A DNA stretch of 64,000 nt from Bacteroidales bacterium (GTDB lineage Bacteria; Bacteroidota; Bacteroidia; Bacteroidales; VadinHA17). Location: assembly GCA_016709865.1 (NCBI GenBank), contig JADJLX010000004.1, positions 1-64,000 on the forward strand, in the 5' to 3' direction. Position 1 is the stretch's first letter. Every line of letters starts with the position of its first letter. A program made the translations under genes and the position numbers. The notes under the pieces are model-generated. The model was not told where the DNA came from and ran no database searches. It was given only the letters and a program-made list of their open reading frames with translations. Positions 52,460-60,172 of the stretch are shown one piece after another.

Positions 52460-52687
52460 ATGAGCAAACAGGTTAAAATTCTTGTTTTCCGGAATGAAAT
52501 AGAGGCTATGCTTCTTAACGAAATACTCACCGATAAGAATATTCCCCATCTTATTCGTTCTTATCACGACTCGGCCTACGACGGACTATGGCAATCGCAG
52601 TCAGGCTGGGGACATATTGAAGCTCCCGAAGAGTTAAAAGAAGAGATAATTGCAATATACAATACAATGTCTGAGGAGTCAGAATAA
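52460..52687 (+). CDS. DUF2007-type putative signal transducing protein
   Basis: A 75-residue protein with the ferredoxin-like DUF2007 pattern: VKILVFRNEIEAMLLNEILT at the start, then IPHLIRS, and a C-terminal PEELKEEIIAIYN helix. The function is unknown; the domain is often described as a putative signal transducer. Its start is three bases after the stop of a nine-codon ORF. Confidence 0.75.
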   Translation: MSKQVKILVFRNEIEAMLLNEILTDKNIPHLIRSYHDSAYDGLWQSQSGWGHIEAPEELKEEIIAIYNTMSEESE

Positions 52688-52782
52688 TTTTCTTTCTCAA
52701 TTATTCGCAGAAGTGTTTATCTTTGGACTGCATTGACAGGATGTGCTGTTAATGGTAAAAAGTAATACTATTTAAAGAGTAA

Positions 52783-53472
52783 ATGACTTCAGATTACAAA
52801 CAGGGCAGGCTTATGTCTTTTCTTGCTGATATGCTTCGTTCGATTATTGAGGTGTTGAAAAGCAGGTATATCTATATTGCCGTGATATCATTCCTCATTG
52901 GTGGCGCCCTGAATATCGCTTCTCAGACTTACCTGCATAATTATATGCTCGAAGGCAAGACTCTTCCTATGTTGTCGGATCTGATCCTCGACAATCTCCC
53001 AACCGTTAAAGTTGCTCTCTGGTACGATATTTTCGCTCTCGTCCCAATAATAGTTGTCCTGGTTTATATCGTTCACAAGAAGGACTATAAAAGAATTCCT
53101 TTTATAATTCTGATGAGTGCAATTTTCTATATCGTAAGAGGTATATTTATTGTTCTTACTCCTTTTGGAAATCCTCCTGCATTCACCGGATCAGATCCAT
53201 TGTTTAATGGCTTTTCAAAATATGATATCGGAGTTTATCCTTCCGGACATGCCGGCAACGTGTTCCTCCTCTTCCTTCTTGTTAATGACAAAGTGTATAA
53301 ATGGATAATAATGACCTGCCTTATTTTTGTTATAATCACCCTGTTCCTTGCACATGGTCACTATAGCATAGATATACTTTCAGGGCTTTTCTTCGCCTAT
53401 GCAATTGTGTCCTTCGGTGAAAAACATCTCGGAATGTTTGATCTTGGCAACAAGAAAGAGATTTCCGGATGA
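52783..53472 (+). CDS. Sphingomyelin-synthase-like (PAP2_C) membrane protein
   Basis: A 229-residue protein with about six membrane segments (one near 30-50, others at 82-100, 108-125, 155-170, 175-195 and 198-212). The catalytic signature of the sphingomyelin-synthase/PAP2-related group is present: YPSGHAGNVFLL near 152 (His) and AHGHYSIDILSGLFFAY near 190 (second His and Asp). Family members move a head group between phospholipid and ceramide or diacylglycerol. Bacteroidota make sphingolipids, so a ceramide-phospholipid head-group transferase is a sensible inference, but a lipid phosphatase cannot be excluded. The stop abuts that of the convergent corA with no gap. Confidence 0.8.
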   Translation: MTSDYKQGRLMSFLADMLRSIIEVLKSRYIYIAVISFLIGGALNIASQTYLHNYMLEGKTLPMLSDLILDNLPTVKVALWYDIFALVPIIVVLVYIVHKKDYKRIPFIILMSAIFYIVRGIFIVLTPFGNPPAFTGSDPLFNGFSKYDIGVYPSGHAGNVFLLFLLVNDKVYKWIIMTCLIFVIITLFLAHGHYSIDILSGLFFAYAIVSFGEKHLGMFDLGNKKEISG

Positions 53473-54495
53473 CTACTCGATCTTCTTAAATCTGCCCCTT
53501 TTCTCAAGTAACCTTATCAGAACAAAATTCAATCCTCCGATTACAAGCATCCCAAGCATAAAAAGCGGATATGTAATCTTCCAGTTTTCCGGTCCGGTCA
53601 TCATCGACCATTCAGACATCCCGCCAATACTTGCCAGAAGAGTCAGCGGCATAAACACTGTGGCTATCAGAGTCAGTCTCCTTACTGATGCATTTGTCTC
53701 ATTTGATGCCTTGGTCATTAAGTTGTTTAGCAGTGAAGTATAAAGCTCCATAAGGTTTGTCACAATCTCCCTGTAGGTTTCTGAGAGTTCAAATATTTTT
53801 GCCAGGTGATCATAAATATCCCGATAATGAAATATAGCTTTATCAGATATGAACGGACAATCCAGGCGGCAAATCTTCACAAGTATCTCCCTTTCGTGAA
53901 AAAGACTTTTCCTGAGATTCAGAAGATCCTTTCTTAGCCTCATAAGTTCTTTAGGATTAAACCCGGCACAGTTATCAATTACCTCATCTTCTGCCGTTTC
54001 AAGATCGTCCTCAAGAGCATCAAACGCCTCAAACTTCTGGTCAACAAGGTAATCCATAAGTATGTGCAGCAAAAATGCAGGACCACTCTTAGCATTTAGT
54101 GAATCCTTAGAGACTATGCTTTCGATGTTGACAAGAGGTCTTCTTGAATCAGAATTATGCCCGCTGACAGTTATAATGTAATTTTTGCCAATGAAAAAAT
54201 CTACCTCGTCAATATGAAGTGTCTTTTCAATATAACTGAAAGCATTAAAAATTATAAAAGTGTTTTTAGGAAAATGTTCTATTTTAGGGATCTGTTTAGC
54301 ATCCAGACAGTCTTCAACAGAAAGTGGATGTATCCCCAGGGTATCTATCAGGAAATTTAGTTCCTGCTTTGTCGGCTTATAATAATTAAGCCAGATAAAA
54401 CCTCCCTCGCTGGTTGCTGCAATTGCATCAGCAGCTGTTGCGACTCCGTAAAACAAACCAGTTGCTGAAAAATGGTAAAACTTATTATCTGACAT
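53473..54495 (-). CDS. corA: CorA family divalent-cation transporter
   Basis: A 340-residue member of the CorA family. A cytosolic alpha/beta and helical domain (1-285) with FIIFNAFSYIEK and LMDYLVDQKFEAFDALEDDL precedes two C-terminal membrane helices (about 285-305 and 318-338). The signature loop between them reads SIGGMSEW, that is G-M-S instead of the canonical GMN. The replacement of Asn is a real departure from E. coli CorA and may alter selectivity (Mg, Zn or Co). The ATG at 54495 (MSDNKFYHFSATG) is preferred to a TTG eleven codons upstream. Confidence 0.88.
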   Translation of the reverse strand: MSDNKFYHFSATGLFYGVATAADAIAATSEGGFIWLNYYKPTKQELNFLIDTLGIHPLSVEDCLDAKQIPKIEHFPKNTFIIFNAFSYIEKTLHIDEVDFFIGKNYIITVSGHNSDSRRPLVNIESIVSKDSLNAKSGPAFLLHILMDYLVDQKFEAFDALEDDLETAEDEVIDNCAGFNPKELMRLRKDLLNLRKSLFHEREILVKICRLDCPFISDKAIFHYRDIYDHLAKIFELSETYREIVTNLMELYTSLLNNLMTKASNETNASVRRLTLIATVFMPLTLLASIGGMSEWSMMTGPENWKITYPLFMLGMLVIGGLNFVLIRLLEKRGRFKKIE

Positions 54496-54702
54496 AGTCT
54501 TTAAGTCTCTTTTTAAACTAAACCCCAATTTACAATAAAAGTTTGGAGTGACTAGAGTTTTGAGTGACTAAAGTTAATATCAGCCTCTTTTCTGAACTTC
54601 TGAATTCCTCAACTGTTACTTGATTGGGGAACCTGCTGACAAAGACTTTTATCATTGCAGGCAGACTCCTCTAATATTTCATTTGCACTAAATATTTAAA
54701 AA

Positions 54703-56328
54703 ATGAATAATGCGATATATAATTTCAGGGAACCTAAAAATGAGCCCGTTTTTTCCTACTCACCGGGGAGTCAGGAGCGGAAATTTCTTGAAGAAGAACT
54801 AAAATTACAAATGAATCAGGTTATTGATATTCCTCTTATTATAGGAGGGAAAGAGATCAGAACCGGAAAAACAGGGAAGGTTGTAATGCCAACCGATCAT
54901 GGTCATATTCTTGCCACTTATCATATGGCTACAGAAAAAGAGGTCTCTATGGCCATACAGTCAGCTCTCGATGCAAAAAATGACTGGATGACTCTTTCAT
55001 GGATGGAAAGGGCCGCAGTTATGGCAAAAGCAGCCGAACTTGTCTCAAAAAAATACAGATACAAAATTAATGCAGCAACAATGCTGGGTCAGGGGAAAAA
55101 CATTCTCCAGGCTGAAATTGATTCAGCTTGTGAAGTTGCTGACTACCTGAGGTTCAATACCTACTTTGCCTCTATGATATATATGGAGCAGCCACTGTCG
55201 GAGAATGAGAATATTAACCGTCTCGAATACCGTCCTCTTGAAGGTTTTGTTTATACAGTCACTCCTTTCAATTTTACTGCAATAGCATCTAATCTGAATA
55301 CGAGCGTTGCCCTAATGGGTAATACAACTGTCTGGAAACCTGCAACAACTTCACTCCTTTCAAATTATTACTTTATGAAGATTTTGGAAGAAGCCGGACT
55401 TCCTGCAGGTGTAATAAATTTTGTTCCGGGATCCGGAGCCCTGATAAGTGAAATTGTACTTAAACACCGCGATCTGACCGGGATTCATTTTACGGGTTCA
55501 AATTCAACTTTCAACACTCTATGGAAACAGGTGTCAGATAACCTTTCAGTTTATAAATCATATCCTAAACTGGTAGGTGAAACTGGCGGGAAAGACTTCA
55601 TTTTTGCCCACAACTCAGCTAAGCCGCTTGAACTGGCTACTGCCATTGTACGGGGATCATTTGAATACCAGGGACAAAAATGTTCTGCTGCCTCAAGGGC
55701 CTATATTCCTGAGTCATTGTGGGAGGCGACGAAAAAGGAGATCCTGCGGATGATCCGTGAAATAAAAACCGGCGATGTTACCGACTTCAAAAACTATGTT
55801 AATGCAGTCATCGACGAAGCTTCCTTTGACAGAATAATGTCGTACATCACAAAAACAAAATCATCGGGCGATGCTGAGATAATTGCAGGAGGAAACGGAG
55901 ATAAGAGTAAGGGATATTTTATAGAACCAACAGTGATAGTCACCGGAAACCCTCATTTTTTCACTATGGAAGAAGAGATCTTCGGTCCGGTTATGACAAT
56001 CTATGTTTATAAAGACGACCAATATGAACAGACTCTTAAGATCTGTGATGAGACATCGCCATTTGGTCTTACCGGTGCAATTTTCAGCAACGATAAGTAT
56101 GCGATGATAACCGCCTGCCGTGCATTGCGGTATGCTGCAGGCAATTTCTATATAAACGATAAACCGACAGGGGCGATGGTAGGCCAACAGCCTTTCGGCG
56201 GCGCAAGAGCTTCCGGCACAAACGATAAGGCCGGCAGTCACCTTAATCTCATCAGGTGGGTGAGCCCCAGAACTATCAAAGAAACCCTCATACCTGCTAC
56301 CGACTTCAAATACTCTTTTATGGAATAA
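54703..56328 (+). CDS. pruA: L-glutamate gamma-semialdehyde (pyrroline-5-carboxylate) dehydrogenase
   Basis: A 541-residue NAD-dependent aldehyde dehydrogenase, the second step of proline catabolism (glutamate semialdehyde to glutamate). The N-terminus with NEPVFSYSPGSQERKFLEEE is typical of the stand-alone P5C dehydrogenase group; catalytic Glu is in LVGETGGKDFIFAH and catalytic Cys in YQGQKCSAASRAYIPE, with EEIFGPVMTIYVYKD and GQQPFGGARASGTNDKAG later. Full length and intact. No proline dehydrogenase lies nearby. Confidence 0.95.
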   Translation: MNNAIYNFREPKNEPVFSYSPGSQERKFLEEELKLQMNQVIDIPLIIGGKEIRTGKTGKVVMPTDHGHILATYHMATEKEVSMAIQSALDAKNDWMTLSWMERAAVMAKAAELVSKKYRYKINAATMLGQGKNILQAEIDSACEVADYLRFNTYFASMIYMEQPLSENENINRLEYRPLEGFVYTVTPFNFTAIASNLNTSVALMGNTTVWKPATTSLLSNYYFMKILEEAGLPAGVINFVPGSGALISEIVLKHRDLTGIHFTGSNSTFNTLWKQVSDNLSVYKSYPKLVGETGGKDFIFAHNSAKPLELATAIVRGSFEYQGQKCSAASRAYIPESLWEATKKEILRMIREIKTGDVTDFKNYVNAVIDEASFDRIMSYITKTKSSGDAEIIAGGNGDKSKGYFIEPTVIVTGNPHFFTMEEEIFGPVMTIYVYKDDQYEQTLKICDETSPFGLTGAIFSNDKYAMITACRALRYAAGNFYINDKPTGAMVGQQPFGGARASGTNDKAGSHLNLIRWVSPRTIKETLIPATDFKYSFME

Positions 56329-56336
56329 TATTTTCT

Positions 56337-56460
56337 GCCCCCCTCCCGATATCGGGACCCCCTAAAGGGGGGCTAATTTCATCTTATCTAATTAAATTAC
56401 AATATATTACGGATTTAATCCCCCTTTAGGGGGAAGGCCCGCCTTAGCGGGACAGGGGGC
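56337..56460. repeat. G/C-run palindromes (CCCGATATCGGG, CCCCCTAAAGGGGGG)
   Basis: Three short palindromes lie between pruA and the lipid kinase: CCCGATATCGGG near 56347, CCCCCTAAAGGGGGG near 56359 and GCCCGCCTTAGCGGGAC near 56438. CCCCTTTAGGGGG is another unit shared with 26594 and 37279. Confidence 0.7.
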
Positions 56461-56510
56461 TTGTCTGCGGATCTTAACAAGATATTAACTGTCATTGACA
56501 AAAAGTTCTG

Positions 56511-56518
56511 TAAATTTG
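56511..56518 (+). promoter_or_regulatory. -7 box of the lipid kinase gene, predicts a leaderless mRNA
   Basis: TAAATTTG fits TAnnTTTG and ends 4 bp before the ATG at 56523. Confidence 0.5.
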
Positions 56519-56522
56519 AGCA

Positions 56523-57431
56523 ATGAAATTGTCTCAGACAGAAAAGAATAATAAAGCCCTGTTCATTCTTAATCCGAACGCAGGGGTTCAGCCTGTTAAC
56601 TTTATTGTATCAAAAGATCTCGACCGCCGAAAGAATGACCTGGTTTGTCTTAAGTCATATACAGTAAACGACACAGGTCCTCTCATCAGGGAAAACATCA
56701 ATCACCATAAAGTTTTTGTAGCTGCCGGAGGCGATGGCACTGTGCATACTGTGGCTACTGAACTTGTCGGAAGTGATAAGATATTCGGAGTACTTCCCCT
56801 GGGTTCCGGTAACGGATTTGCCAAAGAATTCGGCTTCAGAATGAATATCCCGTATCTTCTTTCAAACATAGCAAAAGGTGAAAGTATGGATATTGATGTT
56901 ATTGACATCAATAACAGAATGTGCCTTAACGTAGCGGGGATTGGTCTCGACAGCTTTGTCGCACACTCATTTAATGAACTTAAACTGCGCGGCTTCCTGC
57001 CATATGTCTGGCTTACTTTCAAGACATTCCTTCAGCTTCGCCCCTTTCAGGTTACAATTAAATCGGAAGGCAAGGTCATTATTTCCGAGAAACTTTTCGT
57101 CCTGACAATTGCTAATACCAGACAATTCGGGAACAATGCATTTATTGCACCCGAAGCGAAACCAAACGACGGGATGATGGATATCGTAATGATAAAGCCA
57201 TTCCCTAAAATATTCGGGTCTGTCTTCGTTCTCCGTCTCTTTACCAAAAGGATTAACAAATCGAAGTATGTCACTCATTTCAAGACAGACAAGGAGATTA
57301 CAATTGAGACAGATGAATCGCGGTTCCATATCGACGGTGAACCACTTGATATAAAAGGGAATGCTGTAGTGAAGATCCGAAAAGAAACTCTTAAAGTCCT
57401 TAAAACCCGTGGCAATAAATTTTTAAAGTAA
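56523..57431 (+). CDS. Diacylglycerol-kinase-family lipid kinase
   Basis: A 302-residue YegS/DgkB-like lipid kinase that phosphorylates diacylglycerol or a related lipid. FILNPNAGV (residues 14-22), VAAGGDGTVHTVATEL (about 67) and FGVLPLGSGNGFAKEFG (about 88) form the nucleotide-binding fold; a beta-sandwich C-domain ends with ESRFHIDGEPLDIKGNAVVK. The N-terminal ATG is 4 bp after a promoter box. Sphingoid bases are possible substrates in this phylum, but the sequence does not decide this. Confidence 0.9.
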   Translation: MKLSQTEKNNKALFILNPNAGVQPVNFIVSKDLDRRKNDLVCLKSYTVNDTGPLIRENINHHKVFVAAGGDGTVHTVATELVGSDKIFGVLPLGSGNGFAKEFGFRMNIPYLLSNIAKGESMDIDVIDINNRMCLNVAGIGLDSFVAHSFNELKLRGFLPYVWLTFKTFLQLRPFQVTIKSEGKVIISEKLFVLTIANTRQFGNNAFIAPEAKPNDGMMDIVMIKPFPKIFGSVFVLRLFTKRINKSKYVTHFKTDKEITIETDESRFHIDGEPLDIKGNAVVKIRKETLKVLKTRGNKFLK

Positions 57432-57450
57432 TATTATTAGATTATAACAA

Positions 57451-57556
57451 TTCTCTGTGTAACTCTGTGCCTCCTCTGTGTAACTCTGTGACAGTTCTTA
57501 TTTATTAGTTACACAGAGAAAATCCGGAGGAGCCACAGAGAGCCACAGAGATAAAT
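57451..57556. repeat. Facing CTCTGTG / CACAGAG heptamer arrays
   Basis: CTCTGTGTAACTCTGTGCCT and a second similar unit face TTACACAGAG and CCACAGAGAGCCACAGAG across TTCTTATTTATTAG. Related arrays at 60072-60113 and 63079-63178 share even the TCCGGAG-A insertion. Confidence 0.85.
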
Positions 57557-57565
57557 CCAAAAAAA

Positions 57566-60016
57566 ATGAAACAGCTCAATAGCAAACTCGTAGTAATTCT
57601 GATAAGTATAATCTTTATCGGATCAGTTGTTAATGTTAACGCTCAGACTATTAACGAAATAGAATCTGGTCGGGTAACTCTTCCAAACGGATGGAAGCTC
57701 TCTCCGGTTGGCAAACTCCTGCCCCTGGGCGATCTGCCTCTGAACATTGTAATTTCACCCTCAAAGAAGCTGGCCGCCATTACAAACAATGGCCAGAGCG
57801 ATCAGACAATTCAGCTTGTTGATCTCGAAAAAGAGGCTATTGTCGACTCAATTGTAATCGGGAAATCATGGCTAGGCCTTGCCTTTACCGACGGAGGCAA
57901 ATATCTGTATGCTTCAGGTGGCAATGATAACATAATTATCCGCTATGCAATAATCAATAATAAACTGTCAAACTACGATACAATAAGGATTGGGAAACCC
58001 TGGCCGGTTAAAATATCTATTGCCGGAATTGCTCTTGATGATCCTAATAACAGACTTTATGCTGTTACCAAAGAGGATAATTCGCTTTACGTATGCGATA
58101 CCAAAACCAAGAAGGTTCTTTCACAGCATCCTCTTGGAGCCGAGGGCTATACCTGCTTACTTTCACCTGATCATAGTAAGCTCTTTATCTCATGCTGGGG
58201 GAATAGAAGCATCATAGTGTTTGATACAAAACAGGAGAAAATTTCAGGCTCAGTTGCTGTTGGCAGTCACCCAAATGATATGTGCATCACAAAGTCGGGA
58301 CAATACCTGTTTGTGGCAAATGCCGATGATAACAGTGTCTCGGTGATCGATACCAGGAAATTAAGTGTTATTGAAACACTTAATACCGCCCTTTACCCCG
58401 GTGCTCCTGCCGGTTCTACAACTAACAGCGTTGCTCTCAGCAATGATGAAAAATCACTTTTCATTGCCAATGCCGACAATAATTGCCTGGCGGTTTTTGA
58501 TGTCTCAATGCCGGGTCAGAGTAAAAGTAAAGGATTTATCCCCACCGGATGGTATCCGACCTGCGTAAGGGTTGTGAAAAATAAAATCCTTGTGAGTAAC
58601 GGAAAAGGGCTTACTTCAAAAGCGAATCCTTACGGACCCAATCCTATGCGGAAAGGAGAAGAAGTAGTTTATCAGGCTGCCGGAAAAGAACAAAAAATAA
58701 AAGTCCAGTATATAGGTGGATTATTCAGAGGGACTCTTCAGCTTTTCAGTACTCCCGGAGAGAAGCAGCTGGCTCTTTTCTCAAAAGCAGTTTATGATAA
58801 TACTCCATACATAAAAGAAAAAGAACTGTTATCAGAAGGAGTTGCAGGTAACCCTGTTCCTCAGAAAATAGGCGATCCTTCTCCGATCAAATACATATTT
58901 TACGTAATAAAAGAAAACCGTACTTACGACCAGGTGCTTGGTGATCTGCCTGATGGAAACGGCGATCCGTCGCTTTGCCTCTTCGGAGAAAACATAACTC
59001 CTAATCAGCATGCTATCGCAAAAGAATTTGTTCTTCTCGATAACTTTTATGTGAACGGTGAAGTGAGCGCAGATGGCCATAACTGGACTATGGGAGCATA
59101 CGCAACAGATTTTCTTGAAAAGACATGGCCAACAAGTTACGGAGGAAGAGGCGGAACATTCCCCGGTGAAGGAAAAAGGCTTATCGCTAACAATAAGGAC
59201 GGATTCCTCTGGGATGCAGCTAAAAAAGTGAATGTCAGCTATCGTTCTTATGGTGAATTTATAGAGAACAACAAGGCAAGTGTTCCTGTACTGAAGGACC
59301 ATTTCTGTAAACCATACCCGGAATGGGGAATGGGAGTAAGGGATACCGTCCGGTTCAGTCGCTGGCAACATGATTTTGATTCACTACTTGCTATAAACGC
59401 AGTGCCTCAGCTTAATACAATAAGGATGGGTAATAATCATACCGAAGGACTGAATCTTGGAAAACCAACTCCATTTGCTCATGTGGCAGATAATGACCTG
59501 GCGGTCGGATTGTTTCTCGAACATCTCAGTCATAGTAAGATCTGGAAAGAGAGCCTTGTTCTTATTGTTGAAGATGATGCACAGAATGGTCCCGATCATG
59601 TTGATGCACATCGTTCACCTGCATTCCTGGCAGGCGGCTATGTTAAAAAGGGATATGTGGATCATACAGCATATTCAACAACATCATTTCTTCGGACAAT
59701 TGAACTAATCCTTGGAATTCCGCCAATGAGTCAGTACGATGCTTCAGCCACTCCTGTATGGAGAAGCCTGAATAATACGCCTGATCATCCTGCGTTCACT
59801 GCCAGACCATCGAATATTGATCTAAATTTAAAGAACACCATCGTAAGCGAATGGCAGAAGAAAAGTGAAACCTTCGATTTCTCTAAGGAGGATAACGTGA
59901 ATGATGCCGACTTTAATGAGGTGATCTGGAGAGCCGTAAAAGGCCTCGATTCCCAGTGTCCTCCTTCGGTACGCGCAGCATTCTTTATGCCTGTTGAAAA
60001 GAAAGATAAAGATTAA
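57566..60016 (+). CDS. YncE-like beta-propeller fused to an alkaline-phosphatase-superfamily phosphoesterase
   Basis: An 816-residue exported protein (signal LVVILISIIFIGSVVNVNAQ). Residues 40-370 form a YVTN/YncE-type seven-bladed propeller with repeats such as YLFVANADDNSVSVIDTRKL. Residues 440-800 form a phosphoesterase domain (PF04185-like) with the metal-site segment YVIKENRTYDQVLGDLPDGN, VNGEVSADGHNWTMGAYATD and VEDDAQNGPDHVDAHRSPA. The expected role is hydrolysis of an extracytoplasmic phosphoester; the substrate is unknown. The fusion is a known arrangement in Bacteroidota and Planctomycetota. It starts 10 bp after the CTCTGTG array. Confidence 0.9.
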   Translation: MKQLNSKLVVILISIIFIGSVVNVNAQTINEIESGRVTLPNGWKLSPVGKLLPLGDLPLNIVISPSKKLAAITNNGQSDQTIQLVDLEKEAIVDSIVIGKSWLGLAFTDGGKYLYASGGNDNIIIRYAIINNKLSNYDTIRIGKPWPVKISIAGIALDDPNNRLYAVTKEDNSLYVCDTKTKKVLSQHPLGAEGYTCLLSPDHSKLFISCWGNRSIIVFDTKQEKISGSVAVGSHPNDMCITKSGQYLFVANADDNSVSVIDTRKLSVIETLNTALYPGAPAGSTTNSVALSNDEKSLFIANADNNCLAVFDVSMPGQSKSKGFIPTGWYPTCVRVVKNKILVSNGKGLTSKANPYGPNPMRKGEEVVYQAAGKEQKIKVQYIGGLFRGTLQLFSTPGEKQLALFSKAVYDNTPYIKEKELLSEGVAGNPVPQKIGDPSPIKYIFYVIKENRTYDQVLGDLPDGNGDPSLCLFGENITPNQHAIAKEFVLLDNFYVNGEVSADGHNWTMGAYATDFLEKTWPTSYGGRGGTFPGEGKRLIANNKDGFLWDAAKKVNVSYRSYGEFIENNKASVPVLKDHFCKPYPEWGMGVRDTVRFSRWQHDFDSLLAINAVPQLNTIRMGNNHTEGLNLGKPTPFAHVADNDLAVGLFLEHLSHSKIWKESLVLIVEDDAQNGPDHVDAHRSPAFLAGGYVKKGYVDHTAYSTTSFLRTIELILGIPPMSQYDASATPVWRSLNNTPDHPAFTARPSNIDLNLKNTIVSEWQKKSETFDFSKEDNVNDADFNEVIWRAVKGLDSQCPPSVRAAFFMPVEKKDKD

Positions 60017-60019
60017 GAA

Positions 60020-60166
60020 ATTTCCCGCAGATTCCGCTGATTTTCGCTGATCTTCACCCATCGCGAATTATACTCTGTGTAACTCTGTGTCTCCTCTGTG
60101 TAACTCTGTGTAAGTTCTTAGTTTGCGTTGATCTGCGATTCCGATAGCTATCGGAACTGCGGGAAA
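60020..60166. repeat. Nested facing repeats (TTTCCCGCAGAT / ATCTGCG plus CTCTGTG)
   Basis: TTTCCCGCAGATTCCGCTG at 60020-60040 faces TTGATCTGCGATTCCG and ACTGCGGGAAA at 60127-60166, and CTCTGTGTAACTCTGTG units lie in the middle. One family is thus inserted inside the loop of another, between two convergent genes. Confidence 0.75.
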
Positions 60167-60172
60167 ATTATA

